64,000 nucleotides of DNA. Origin: AC-32 sp963765785. GTDB lineage: Bacteria > Actinomycetota > Thermoleophilia > Gaiellales > Gaiellaceae. The DNA is taken from NCBI GenBank assembly GCA_963765785.1, contig CAVXXW010000022.1, forward strand, positions 171,154-235,153, written 5' to 3'. Positions 25,787-34,476 of this stretch are shown here, piece after piece; within the stretch, counting starts at the first letter, position 1; every line of letters begins with the position of its first letter. The position numbers were made by a program, and so were the translations under genes. The notes under the pieces were generated by a model, which was not told where the DNA came from, did not search any database, and was given only the letters and a program-made list of their open reading frames with translations.

Positions 25787-27118
25787 ATGCGGATCGGAGA
25801 AGTCGCCAGGCTTGCCGGAGTGAATGTCGAGACGCTCCGCTACTACGAGCGACGTGGCCTGATCGACGAGCCCGCCCGCGGGATCAACGGCCATCGCGAG
25901 TACGACGAGGAGACGGTTCGGTTCGTAAGGGCCGTCAAGGCGGCGCAGCAGCTCGGCTTCACGCTCGAGGAGATCGCCGAGCACGCACGCCTCACGCGCG
26001 CGGGCCGTCCACACGAGGCCGTGCGCACCCGCGTGGCACAGAAGATCGACGAGGTCGACACGAAGATCGCGAGCCTGCGCCGTGTGCGCGAGGAGCTCGC
26101 GCGCGTGGTCGGGTGCGCCTGCGACTCGCTCGATCACTGCACCTGCGGCGCCGCCTACCTCGCCCGCGGGGGCCGCGACCCCCAGCTCGGCCCGCTGCTC
26201 CACGTCACCAACGGCGAGAGCGCGGGCAACACGCTGCGCCAGACCGGGCTCGGCGGCGCCGTGCTCTCCTGGCAGGACGTGCTGCACGAAGGGCCCGTGC
26301 CCGCGGTGCCGCCAGCCGAGCTTCGAGTCGTGCGCGCGCGGTTCCTGAGCGAGTGCGGCTGGGGCTCGGAGCGCTCGCTGCTCGACTCGTTCGAGCGGCG
26401 CGACCGGCTCTTCGAGCACGCTCTCCAGGCGCAGACGCGCGTCGTCCTCTGGTTCGAGCCCGACGTCTACGACCAGCTGCAGCTGCTGCAGGCGCTCGCG
26501 CTCGCCGATGACGCCGGGCTCGAGCTGATCCAAGCCGACGAGGACCTCGGCCCGCTCCCGGCGGACGAGCTGGAGGCGCTGTGGCCGAGCCGCCGGCCGG
26601 TAACGGAGGGGACGCGCGCGCTGGCGCGTGACGCTTGGGACGCCTTCTGCGCGCCCGAGCCGGCCGGCCTCGCGGAGCTCCTCGAGCGCGACACGGCGGC
26701 GCTGCCCCACCTTGGCTCCGCCGTGCGCCGGCTGCTCGAGGAGCTCCCCGACGCCGAGACGGGCCTCACGCGCACGGAGCGGCAGCTGCTCGAGCCGCTC
26801 CTGGACGGGCCGAAGCGGCCCCCCGAGCTGTACCTCGCGAGCCAGGCGCGCGAGGAGGCCATCTTCCTCGGCGACGCCTGGGCGTGGAAACGGCTCGCAG
26901 AGCTAGTTCCGCTCGTCGAGGAGCTCCCGCCGCCGCCTCCTCTCGGCGACCCGCGGGCGTTCGTGGGGACGCCGGTGACGCTGACGCAACTCGGCCGCGA
27001 CGTGCTCGCCGGGAAGGCCGACCGCGTCGAGGCTGCTCCGCTCGACCGCTGGCTCGGCGGGACCCGTCTCGGCGCCGAGCGCGACTGGCGCTGGGACGGC
27101 CGAGCCCTGCTCCGCTAG
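25787..27118 (+). CDS. MerR-family regulator fused to a DUF1835 domain
   Basis: 443 residues in one uninterrupted frame. Residues 1-70: MerR winged helix (MRIGEVARLAGVNVETLRYY, GHREYDEETVRF). Residues 75-115: dimerisation helix. Near 110-122 a Cys cluster GCACDSLDHCTC. Then from about 136: LLHVTNGESAGNTLRQ, LSWQDVLHEGP, LWFEPDVYDQLQLLQ, the signature of DUF1835, a stand-alone family of unknown function. The C-terminus ends PLDRWLGGTRL. ATG 25787 is 9 nt after a MerR-type -10. The DUF1835 part may be the ligand sensor. No fusion of this kind is known to me. Confidence 0.88.
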   Translation: MRIGEVARLAGVNVETLRYYERRGLIDEPARGINGHREYDEETVRFVRAVKAAQQLGFTLEEIAEHARLTRAGRPHEAVRTRVAQKIDEVDTKIASLRRVREELARVVGCACDSLDHCTCGAAYLARGGRDPQLGPLLHVTNGESAGNTLRQTGLGGAVLSWQDVLHEGPVPAVPPAELRVVRARFLSECGWGSERSLLDSFERRDRLFEHALQAQTRVVLWFEPDVYDQLQLLQALALADDAGLELIQADEDLGPLPADELEALWPSRRPVTEGTRALARDAWDAFCAPEPAGLAELLERDTAALPHLGSAVRRLLEELPDAETGLTRTERQLLEPLLDGPKRPPELYLASQAREEAIFLGDAWAWKRLAELVPLVEELPPPPPLGDPRAFVGTPVTLTQLGRDVLAGKADRVEAAPLDRWLGGTRLGAERDWRWDGRALLR

Positions 27119-27798
27119 ACGACGATCTCCGCCGCGGGCCCGACCATCCGCGAGAAGCGCGGCACGACATCGAGCAGGCTCACCTGCGCGCACCAGGCGA
27201 TGTCCTCTTCGAGCCCGGGCGGCCCGTAGGTGCGGGCGTTGATCCCGTCGATCGCCTCCGGAAAGCGGTCGGCGATCACCTCGGCCGCAACGGCCGCGTC
27301 GCTGCGCTCGCCGCCCGCGAGCCGGAGGATTCTGCCGGCGCAGTAGGCGTCGTCGATCGCGAACCGGCTCTTGTAGCCGGCGCAGAGCACCGTCACGTCC
27401 TCGCCGCGCCCGCGTGCGTGCGACGCGACGGCGTCCAGGTTGAGCAGCGAGCCGAGGACGACGTCGTCGCACGACTCGGCCGCGGCCACGATCGAGCGCG
27501 TCCCGTTCGTGGTCGAGAGGATCAGCGTCTCGGCCCTCGGCTCCCGGAACTCGCGCGGCGACGCGCCGGCGTCGAAGCCGGACACGCGCTGCGCATCCCG
27601 CTCGCCGCCGGTGATCGCTTCCTCGCCGAGCTCCTCCCGTAGCGCCAGCGCCTGGTCGATCTCGGCGCAGCAGAGGACGCGCCGGTAGCCGGAGGCGAGC
27701 GCCTGCGCGATCGTCGAGGTGGCGCGCATCACGTCCACGACGACGCCGAGCGGCGCAGGGGACGCGTCGACAGGGGTGAAAGCGACGTGACAGCGCAT
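27115..27798 (-). CDS. ComB family 2-phosphosulfolactate phosphatase-like protein
   Basis: 227 residues. VVVDVMRATSTIAQAL near 19, GGERDAQRVSGFD near 65, LSTTNGTRSIVAA near 93 and LCAGYKSRFAIDDAYCAG near 137 are ComB motifs. In methanogens ComB makes sulfolactate for coenzyme M; in bacteria without that pathway its substrate is unknown, so the role is not asserted. It overlaps the convergent merR gene by 4 bp and diverges from the rhomboid gene at a symmetric -10. Confidence 0.87.
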   Translation of the reverse strand: MRCHVAFTPVDASPAPLGVVVDVMRATSTIAQALASGYRRVLCCAEIDQALALREELGEEAITGGERDAQRVSGFDAGASPREFREPRAETLILSTTNGTRSIVAAAESCDDVVLGSLLNLDAVASHARGRGEDVTVLCAGYKSRFAIDDAYCAGRILRLAGGERSDAAVAAEVIADRFPEAIDGINARTYGPPGLEEDIAWCAQVSLLDVVPRFSRMVGPAAEIVV

Positions 27799-27806
27799 GC
27801 CCGCAC

Positions 27807-27813
27807 TACGCTA
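27807..27813. promoter_or_regulatory. Symmetric -10 (TACGCTA) between comB and the rhomboid gene
   Basis: Plus strand TACGCT lies 16 nt before GTG 27829; minus strand TAGCGT lies 9 nt before ATG 27798. Confidence 0.5.
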
Positions 27814-27828
27814 ATCGAGGTTTCCCCA

Positions 27829-28668
27829 GTGCCCTACTGCTATCGACATCCGAACCGCGAGACCTTCGTCTCGTGCTCCGAATGCGGCCGGCCGATCTGC
27901 GCCGAGTGCATGACGCCTGCGCCCGTGGGCCAGCGCTGCCCCGAACATTCGGGACGGCCGCAGGGCGTCCGCCGCGTCTCGTCCGGAATGCGGCGGGGAA
28001 CGTTCGAGGGTGTCGGCGCGATCTGCACGAAGGCGCTCGTCGCGATCAACATCCTGATCTACCTGATCACGGCTGCGCAAGGCGGCGGCCTGAACGCGCC
28101 GGGCGGGAAGCTGTTCAACAACTGGGTCCTCTTCGGGCCCGCGGTGGCGAACGGCGACTGGTGGCGGCTGATCACGAGCGCCTTCCTGCACGCGAGCCTG
28201 ATCCACATCGGGTTCAACATGTACTTCCTCTGGTTCGTGGGCTCGGCCGTCGAGCAGGCGCTCGGGCGCGGACGGTTCCTGCTGATCTACTTCGTCTCGG
28301 CGCTCGCCGGGTCTGCCGGAGCGCTCGTCTTCACGCCGAGGACTCCGACCGTCGGCGCGTCCGGCGCCCTCTTCGGCCTGCTCGGCGCCGCGCTGATCCT
28401 CGAGCGGCAGCGGAACTTCGTGCTCGGCGGCTCCGCACTGGCGCTGATCGTGATCAACCTGATCCTCAGCTTCACGCTCTCGAACATCTCGGTCGGCGGT
28501 CACATCGGCGGCCTGATCGGCGGCATCCTCTGCACGCTCGTGCTGTCGAAGTTCGGGCGCGGCCACGCCGCGTACAGCCGAGTCGGACTCTGGGGGATCG
28601 CCGGCGTGCTCGCCGTCGGGCTGCTCAGCCTGGTGGTCGCGTACCTGAGCGTGCGCGGCTTAGCCTGA
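27829..28668 (+). CDS. Rhomboid-family intramembrane serine protease with N-terminal zinc-binding B-box
   Basis: 279 residues. Residues 1-45 carry a Cys/His B-box-like finger (CYRHPNRETFVSC, CGRPICAEC, RCPEH). Then six or seven transmembrane helices: FLHASLIHIGFNMYFLWF near 133, GASGALFGLLGAAL near 183 with catalytic Ser, and SVGGHIGGLIGG near 222 with catalytic His. GTG 27829 is chosen because residues before it lie in the comB promoter. Overlaps the convergent RTX gene by 9 bp. Cleaves unknown membrane substrates. Confidence 0.92.
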   Translation: MPYCYRHPNRETFVSCSECGRPICAECMTPAPVGQRCPEHSGRPQGVRRVSSGMRRGTFEGVGAICTKALVAINILIYLITAAQGGGLNAPGGKLFNNWVLFGPAVANGDWWRLITSAFLHASLIHIGFNMYFLWFVGSAVEQALGRGRFLLIYFVSALAGSAGALVFTPRTPTVGASGALFGLLGAALILERQRNFVLGGSALALIVINLILSFTLSNISVGGHIGGLIGGILCTLVLSKFGRGHAAYSRVGLWGIAGVLAVGLLSLVVAYLSVRGLA

Positions 28669-29121
28669 GCGCTCGACCGAGTAGACGCGGTCGAGCTTGT
28701 CCTTCCAGGCCTTGTCGATGCCGAGGCCGCCGTCCACCACGTCCGCGTAGCCGTCCCAGGCCCAGATCGTGTCGTTCCCGGGCCCGCCGTAGACGCGGTC
28801 GCGCCCCTGGTCGCCCTGGAGCTTGTCGGCTCCGGGGCCGCCGAAGAGGACATCGTTGCCGTCGCCACCGTTGAGGATGTCGTTCCCGGTGCCGCCCTTG
28901 AGCACGTCGTTGCCGCCGTTGCCGTCGATCACGTCGTTGCCGCCGAGCCCGCAGATCACGTCGCTGCGCGGCGTGCCGACCAGGATGTCCGCCTGCGGCG
29001 TGCCGGTGATCGTGCAGGCGCCTGCAGCGTGGTGCGTTGCGTGGGCGTTGCGAACGAGGAAGAGCGAGACGGTCAGCATCATCGCTGCAATTGCCTTGAA
29101 TTTCTGCTCTTGAGGGTTCAT
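28660..29121 (-). CDS. Secreted calcium-binding RTX-repeat protein
   Basis: 153 residues. Signal peptide 1-30 (KAIAAMMLTVSLFLV, cut near AHA-TH). From residue 42 a run of RTX nonapeptides: GGNDVIDGNGGNDVLKGG, GNDILNGGDGNDVLFGG, GADKLQGD and others, which fold into a calcium-bound beta roll. C-terminus has a short non-repeat cap. An export system was not found here. ATG 29121 sits behind a GC-rich leader with several perfect hairpins. Confidence 0.9.
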   Translation of the reverse strand: MNPQEQKFKAIAAMMLTVSLFLVRNAHATHHAAGACTITGTPQADILVGTPRSDVICGLGGNDVIDGNGGNDVLKGGTGNDILNGGDGNDVLFGGPGADKLQGDQGRDRVYGGPGNDTIWAWDGYADVVDGGLGIDKAWKDKLDRVYSVERSG

Positions 29122-29164
29122 GTCCGCGGCACCTCCGAAGGCGTGGTTGGCGTGCCGCAACGCC

Positions 29165-29365
29165 GTTGTTCGATCTCCGCAGGAGATCGGCACGAAGGGC
29201 GCGAGCGGCGATCCCTCAGCCGGGGATCGCGCCTGGCGAACAAGCCCATCAGCCGAGCGGCGTACAGGTGCTACATCACGCCGCTCGGCTGAGTCGAACC
29301 GCGGCCAAGGCGGCGCTTGCGACGCCGACCACGGAGGCCGTGCCGGCTTGGCCGGCACGGCCGTC
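29165..29365 (-). promoter_or_regulatory. Structured leader with four perfect hairpins upstream of the RTX gene
   Basis: The 249-bp gap before the RTX gene holds four stems: CGATCTCC/GGAGATCG (29171-29189), GCGATCCC/GGGATCGC (29208-29230), AGCCGAGCGGCGT/ACGCCGCTCGGCT (29251-29290), and GGCCGTGCCGGC/GCCGGCACGGCC (29336-29362) with a 3-nt loop. The last may be the terminator of the upstream lipoprotein gene. The first three could be a cis-regulatory RNA. I do not recognise a known riboswitch class. Confidence 0.5.
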
Positions 29366-29370
29366 GTCAG

Positions 29371-29814
29371 TCAGGCCGGCCGGTTCGTGATGTGGACGTA
29401 GATCTTGCCCCCGCCGCAGTCGTCGCGGAGCGCAACCTGCCCGGTTCGCCCCTCGCCCGACCACGACACCTCGGAGTCGTGATCCTCGAGCTCCTCGAAC
29501 AGGATTTTGTAGCCGACCGCCTTGAGCTCCTTCAGGTACTCATCGTGCGCCTCCTTGAGGCTGCCCTTCCAGTACCCCTCGACGAGCTCCGTCGGCCCTT
29601 CCGTGGACTGCCTCGTCAAGGTCGTGTTCTCGACCATCGGGAAGCTCGCCGGCAGCTTCGGCTTCGCCTTCAGGGGCGAGCCGTTGCAGGCCGCGATGGC
29701 CTGCGGGTTCGCGGCTTCCGTTGCAGTGTCGGACTCGCTCTTCTTACCCCCACCGCAGCCGGCCACGAGAAACGCGAGCGCCGCCAGCACCCCGGGCAGT
29801 GCGCCGTACTTCAT
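29371..29814 (-). CDS. Predicted lipoprotein of unknown function
   Basis: 147 residues. Type II signal peptide with lipobox FLVAGC (Cys near residue 20), then GGGKKSESDT, so the protein is likely anchored to the outer face of the membrane after LspA cleavage. The mature part has a pair of Cys (about 43 and 132) and no motif I recognise. It lies 40 nt downstream of ppdK and ends at a strong hairpin. Confidence 0.8.
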   Translation of the reverse strand: MKYGALPGVLAALAFLVAGCGGGKKSESDTATEAANPQAIAACNGSPLKAKPKLPASFPMVENTTLTRQSTEGPTELVEGYWKGSLKEAHDEYLKELKAVGYKILFEELEDHDSEVSWSGEGRTGQVALRDDCGGGKIYVHITNRPA

Positions 29815-29854
29815 TTGATCCTCTCCAGGATCCCCCGCGCGGACTGTAATCGGA

Positions 29855-32467
29855 TCAGCCGCCGGACGCCACGGCCTCGACGCCCGCGTCCTTGAGCGCG
29901 GCCTGCGCGGCGGCCAGGCGGGCGAGCGGCACGCGGTACGGCGAGCAGCTGACGTAGTCGAGGCCGAGCCGGTGGCAGAACGCGACCGACTCCGGCTCGC
30001 CGCCGTGCTCGCCGCAGATCCCCATCTTCAGCCCTTCCTTCACGCCGCGCCCGCGCTCGACCGCGATCCGCATCAGGTCGCCGACGCCGCTCTGGTCGAG
30101 CGTCTCGAACGGGTTGCGCTCGAGCACGCCGTCCTCGAGGTAGCGCGTCAGGAACTTGCCCTCGGCGTCGTCGCGCGAGAAGCCGAGCGTCGTCTGCGTC
30201 AGGTCGTTCGTGCCGAACGAGAAGAAGTCGGCGTACTCGGCGATCTCGTCGGCGCGGATGCACGCCCGCGGCAGCTCGATCATCGTCCCGACGAGGTACT
30301 CGACCGAGTCGCTCTCCTCGTTCGCGGTGGCGATCGTGATCGCCCGCAGCCGGTGCAGCTCCTCCGCGAAGCCGACGAGCGGGTGCATGATCTCGACGAG
30401 CGGCGCCTCGCCCGTCTGCTCCTCGACGACAGCGGCCGCGCGCACGATTGCCCGCACCTGCATCTCGTAGATCTCCGGCCAGAGCAGGCCGAGCCGGCAG
30501 CCGCGCGTCCCGAGCATCGGGTTCGACTCCTGCAGCGCCTTGATCCGCTCGCGCATGCGCTCGTCCTTCGCTTCCTCCAGCGACGGCAGGAACTCGTGCA
30601 GCGGCGGGTCCAGCAGCCGGATCGTCACCGGCAGCCCGGCCATCGCCTCGAAGATCCCCTCGAAGTCGCTCTGCTGGTGCGGCAGGAGCTTCTCCAGCGC
30701 CGCGCGACGCTCGTCCTCGCCCGAGGCCATGATCATCTCGCGCACGACTGGGAGCCGGTCCTCGGCCATGAACATGTGCTCGGTGCGGCAGAGGCCGATC
30801 CCCTGCGCGCCGAACTCCCGCGCCTTCGCGGCGTCGTCGGGCGTGTCGGCGTTCGCGCGCACCTTCAACCGCCGGAGCTCGTCCGCCCAGTCGAGGATCG
30901 TCTCGAAGTCCTCGTTGATCTGCGGCGGGACGAGGTCGACCTTCCCGATCACGACGCGGCCGGTGCCGCCGTCGATCGTGATCGTGTCGCCCTCGGAGAG
31001 GTGGTGGCCGCCGATCGTCAGCGAGCGGCGCTCGAGGTCGATCGTCAGGTCCTCGCAGCCGGCGACGCACGGCTTACCCATCCCGCGTGCGACGACGGCG
31101 GCGTGCGAGGTCATACCGCCGTGGGCGGTGAGGATGCCCGCGGCCTGGATCAAGCCGTGAATGTCGTCCGGCGTCGTCTCCCAGCGGACGAGGATCACGC
31201 TCTCGCCCGCCTTGCCGCGCTCCTCGGCCGTGTCGGCGTCGAGCACGACCTTGCCGCAGGCAGCGCCCGGCGACGCGTTCAGGCCGCGCGCGGCCACCTC
31301 GAGCTCGGCCGACGGGTCGATCATCGGGTGGAGCAGCTGGTCGAGCTGCGATGGGTCGATCCGCACCACCGCCTCCTCGCGCGAGATCAGGCCCTCCTCC
31401 GTCATCGAGACGGCGGCCTTCAGCGCCGCAGCCGCGGTCCGCTTGGCCGAGCGCGTCTGCAGGAGGTAGAGCCGGCCGTCCTCAACCGTGAACTCGATGT
31501 CCTGGACGTCCTTGTAGTGCCGCTCGAGCCGCTGCATCGTGTCGCGCAGCTGGACGAACGCGTCCGGCAACCGCTCCTCCATCCCCTTCAGCGGCTCGGG
31601 CGTGCGGATCCCCGCGACGACGTCCTCGCCCTGCGCGTCGGCGAGGAACTCGCCGTAGAGCCCATGCTCGCCGGTCGACGGGTCGCGCGTGAAGGCGACG
31701 CCCGTGCCGGAGCCGACGCCCTTGTTGCCGAAGACCATCTGCACGACGTTCACGGCCGTGCCGAGGTCGTCCGGGATCCGGTGCGCCCGCCGGTAGACCT
31801 GGGCCCGCGGCGTGTCCCACGACTCGAACACCGCGCGCACCGCCCGCGTCAGCTGCTCACGGGCATCCTGCGGGAAGGGCGACCCCGTGTCCTCTTCGTA
31901 GATCCGCTTGAAGGTGCCGACGAGCTCACGCAGATCGTCCGCGTCGAGCTCGACGTCCTGCTGCGTGCGGCGCGCCTGCTTCAGGTCGGCAAGGGCCTGC
32001 TCGAAGCGGTGCCCGTCGACGCCCTCGACCACCTCGCCGTACATCTGGATCAGCCGCCGGTACGAGTCGTAGGCGAAGCGCGCGTTGCCGGTGCTCCGCG
32101 CCAGGCCCTCGACGGCCTCGTCGTCCAGCCCGAGGTTGAGGATCGTGTCCATCATTCCCGGCATCGAGATCGCGGCGCCCGAGCGGACGGAGACGAGCAG
32201 CGGATCCTGCGAGTCGCCGAACCGCTTGCCGCTCTTGGCCTGGAGCGCGTCGATGTGCTGCTCGATCTCCTGCGGCAGGCCCTCGGGGAGCTCTTGCCCG
32301 TTCGCCATGTACGCGCGGCACGCGTCGGTCGTGATCGTGAACCCGGCGGGCACGGGAACGCCGAGCTGCGTCATCTCGGCGAGACCGATGCCCTTGCCGC
32401 CGAGCAGCTCACGGCCGCCCTCGGAGGGCTCGTCGAAGTCGTAGACGTAGCGCGCGTCGGCTCCCAT
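29855..32467 (-). CDS. ppdK: Pyruvate, phosphate dikinase
   Basis: Interconverts pyruvate + ATP + Pi and PEP + AMP + PPi; sets PEP/pyruvate flux in central metabolism. 870 residues, full length. N-terminal ATP-grasp (GGKGIGLAEMTQLG near 23), phospho-His domain with GGMTSHAAVVARG near 445 where the His carries phosphate and the Thr two residues before it is the regulatory site, and a C-terminal PEP-binding barrel (GLCRTEHMF, GTNDLTQTT, CGEHGG). Its regulator is encoded 3 kb away at 35260-36102. ATG 32467. Confidence 0.97.
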   Translation of the reverse strand: MGADARYVYDFDEPSEGGRELLGGKGIGLAEMTQLGVPVPAGFTITTDACRAYMANGQELPEGLPQEIEQHIDALQAKSGKRFGDSQDPLLVSVRSGAAISMPGMMDTILNLGLDDEAVEGLARSTGNARFAYDSYRRLIQMYGEVVEGVDGHRFEQALADLKQARRTQQDVELDADDLRELVGTFKRIYEEDTGSPFPQDAREQLTRAVRAVFESWDTPRAQVYRRAHRIPDDLGTAVNVVQMVFGNKGVGSGTGVAFTRDPSTGEHGLYGEFLADAQGEDVVAGIRTPEPLKGMEERLPDAFVQLRDTMQRLERHYKDVQDIEFTVEDGRLYLLQTRSAKRTAAAALKAAVSMTEEGLISREEAVVRIDPSQLDQLLHPMIDPSAELEVAARGLNASPGAACGKVVLDADTAEERGKAGESVILVRWETTPDDIHGLIQAAGILTAHGGMTSHAAVVARGMGKPCVAGCEDLTIDLERRSLTIGGHHLSEGDTITIDGGTGRVVIGKVDLVPPQINEDFETILDWADELRRLKVRANADTPDDAAKAREFGAQGIGLCRTEHMFMAEDRLPVVREMIMASGEDERRAALEKLLPHQQSDFEGIFEAMAGLPVTIRLLDPPLHEFLPSLEEAKDERMRERIKALQESNPMLGTRGCRLGLLWPEIYEMQVRAIVRAAAVVEEQTGEAPLVEIMHPLVGFAEELHRLRAITIATANEESDSVEYLVGTMIELPRACIRADEIAEYADFFSFGTNDLTQTTLGFSRDDAEGKFLTRYLEDGVLERNPFETLDQSGVGDLMRIAVERGRGVKEGLKMGICGEHGGEPESVAFCHRLGLDYVSCSPYRVPLARLAAAQAALKDAGVEAVASGG

Positions 32468-32527
32468 CGCCGCCGGATCTTCCCACAGCGGCCCTCGGGC
32501 ACACGAACCCTTTGCCGGCCGCGGGCG

Positions 32528-32533
32528 TAAGCT
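32528..32533 (+). promoter_or_regulatory. -10 box of leaderless PD40 gene
   Basis: TAAGCT followed by six bases and GTG 32540. Confidence 0.5.
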
Positions 32534-32539
32534 CGGGTG

Positions 32540-33526
32540 GTGAAGCGCGTGCTCGTGGCGGCCGTGGCGGCGTTCCTGCTGGGAGCGCCGGCCGGGAGCG
32601 GCGGGACGACGGGGACGAGCCGGATCGCATTTGCCCGCGACCTCGGCGGGCTGAGCGGCGACCTGACGAGCCTCTACACGATCCGCCCGAACGGCACCGG
32701 CCTGCGCCGCGTGACGGTGCCGCCGACGCGTCAGGCGCTCGGCGGCGACTCGGGCCCAGTGTGGGCGCCGGGTGGACGGACGCTCGTCTTCGAGCGCAAC
32801 CTGCCGTACTGGGGGAGCGACCGGATGCGGCTGATGGCCGTGTCCGCTCGCGGCGGTCGCCCGCAGCAGCTGACGAGCGGCCCGTTCGACGCGATGCCGT
32901 CGTTCTCGCCGGACGGCCGGCGGATCGCGTTCACGCGGGTCGTCCAGTCGGTGGTCGCGCCGACCGCGGCACTGTTCACCATCGACGGCCGCGGGAAGCA
33001 GCTCGCACCGCTCCTCTCGGACGGGCTCGACCTGAGCGCCGCCTGGTCGCCCGACGGACGCACCATCGTCTTCTCGCGTCTCGCGACGGCGCAGACGGCG
33101 CTGCAGGAGGCGACGCTGTACCTCGCGGACGCCGACGGCTCCAACGTGCGGCAGCTCGGCGCCGTGCCGCTACACGGCGTCTCGCCCGCCTGGTCGCCCA
33201 ACGGGAAGCGGCTCGCATTCGTCTCCTTCGACGACGCGAACAACCCGCCCTGCCCCGCGGGGTCGTGCCCGCCGAGCGGCGAGCTCTACGTCGTCGGCGC
33301 CGACGGGAGCGGCGCGACACGCCTGACGCGCAGCAAGGCCGACGACGAGCATCCGAGCTGGTCGCCCGACGGGGCGCGCCTCGCCTTCGCCAGCGGCTTC
33401 GACCTGGGCAGCCAGGGCCACGCGCCGTGGCTGATGACGATCCGGGCGAGCGGCGGCCGCGCGACCCGCGTCGGCCGGTTCAGCGGCGTGCTCGATCCGT
33501 CCTGGAGCCCGGCGGGCGTCGGCTGA
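32540..33526 (+). CDS. Exported TolB-like PD40 beta-propeller protein
   Basis: About 328 residues from GTG 32540 (GTG 32537 is the alternative). Residues 1-22 form a signal peptide (VKRVLVAAVAAFLLGAPA). Repeated WSPDG blades: WAPGGRTLVFER, FSPDGRRIAFTR, WSPDGRTIVFSR, WSPNGKRLAFVS, WSPDGARLAFAS. This matches TolB C-terminal/WD40-like propellers, but no Tol-Pal system is expected in a monoderm, so the role is unknown. TAAGCT lies 6 nt upstream. Confidence 0.85.
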   Translation: MKRVLVAAVAAFLLGAPAGSGGTTGTSRIAFARDLGGLSGDLTSLYTIRPNGTGLRRVTVPPTRQALGGDSGPVWAPGGRTLVFERNLPYWGSDRMRLMAVSARGGRPQQLTSGPFDAMPSFSPDGRRIAFTRVVQSVVAPTAALFTIDGRGKQLAPLLSDGLDLSAAWSPDGRTIVFSRLATAQTALQEATLYLADADGSNVRQLGAVPLHGVSPAWSPNGKRLAFVSFDDANNPPCPAGSCPPSGELYVVGADGSGATRLTRSKADDEHPSWSPDGARLAFASGFDLGSQGHAPWLMTIRASGGRATRVGRFSGVLDPSWSPAGVG

Positions 33527-33537
33527 ACCCGAGCGGG

Positions 33538-33543
33538 TAGGCT
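33538..33543 (+). promoter_or_regulatory. -10 box of leaderless MhqO-like gene
   Basis: TAGGCT followed by six bases and GTG 33550. Confidence 0.55.
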
Positions 33544-33549
33544 GGCCGC

Positions 33550-34476
33550 GTGAAGCTCGAAGGCGTCCACCACGTCACGGCGATCACGGGGGACGCGCCG
33601 CGCAACGTCGACTTCTACGCACGCGTCCTGGGCCTGCGCCTCGTCAAGAAGAGCGTCAACCAAGACGACCCGACCGTCTACCACCTCTTCTACGGCGACG
33701 AGGAGGGCGCCCCGGGCAACGACATCACCTTCTTCGAGTACCCGGGCGCTCGGCCGGGCCGCGCGGGAGCGGGGATGGTGCACACGGTCGGCTGGCGGGT
33801 CGCCTCGGCGGAGGCGATCGACTTCTGGGAGGGCCGCCTCGCCGACGAGGGCATCGCCGGCGAGCGCTACGCCGACGGCGCCTTCGCGTTCCGCGATCCC
33901 GAGGGCCTGCGCCACGCGCTGATCCCGAGCGACAGCGACGACGAGCCGCTGACGGCCGACAGCCCCGACGTACCCCACGAGTTCGCGTTCCAGGGCTTCG
34001 ACGGCGTCCGCGCGTACACGAACAACCCGGAGCAGAGCCGGCGTTTCCTCGAGGAGACGCTCTCCTTCGACCCGCGCGGCGAGGCCGGCTGGGAGGTCCG
34101 CGGCGACGAGCGCGGCGGGCTCTACCTCTATGACCAGACCAACGAGCGCGGCGTGCCCGGGGCGGGCACCGTGCACCACGTGGCCTGGGCCTCGCCGAAG
34201 GACGACGAGGTGGCCTGGCAGCGGCGCGTCACAGAGAGCGGCGCCCACCCGACGCCGATCATCGACCGCTTCTACTTCAAGTCCGTCTACTTCCGCGAGC
34301 CGAGCGGCGTCCTCTTCGAGATCGCGACGATCGGCCCGGGCTTCACCGCCGACGAGCCGCTCGAGACGCTCGGCGAGAAGCTCTCGCTGCCGCCGAACTA
34401 CGAGCACCTGCGCGACCGGCTCGAAGATGTGCTGACGCCGCTGCCGGACGTCCGCGCGATTCGCGCCGGCGGGTGA
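33550..34476 (+). CDS. Ring-cleaving dioxygenase / glyoxalase superfamily protein (MhqO-like)
   Basis: 308 residues made of paired vicinal-oxygen-chelate modules: GVHHVTAITGDAPRNVDFY near 5, YHLFYGDEEGAPGNDITFFE near 42, GTVHHVAWASPKDDE near 205 and YFREPSGVLFEIATIGPGF near 240 (metal-ligand Glu). Close to B. subtilis MhqO, linked to hydroquinone/quinone resistance. It overlaps the esterase gene as GTGA (34473-34476), the mhqO-mhqD type pairing. GTG 33550. Confidence 0.88.
   Translation: MKLEGVHHVTAITGDAPRNVDFYARVLGLRLVKKSVNQDDPTVYHLFYGDEEGAPGNDITFFEYPGARPGRAGAGMVHTVGWRVASAEAIDFWEGRLADEGIAGERYADGAFAFRDPEGLRHALIPSDSDDEPLTADSPDVPHEFAFQGFDGVRAYTNNPEQSRRFLEETLSFDPRGEAGWEVRGDERGGLYLYDQTNERGVPGAGTVHHVAWASPKDDEVAWQRRVTESGAHPTPIIDRFYFKSVYFREPSGVLFEIATIGPGFTADEPLETLGEKLSLPPNYEHLRDRLEDVLTPLPDVRAIRAGG

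Noticed and set aside
29241..29300. Possible tRNA (GGTTCGACTC-like stretch beside long stems)
   Set aside because: No cloverleaf, no acceptor pairing and no anticodon arm; explained by inverted repeats.
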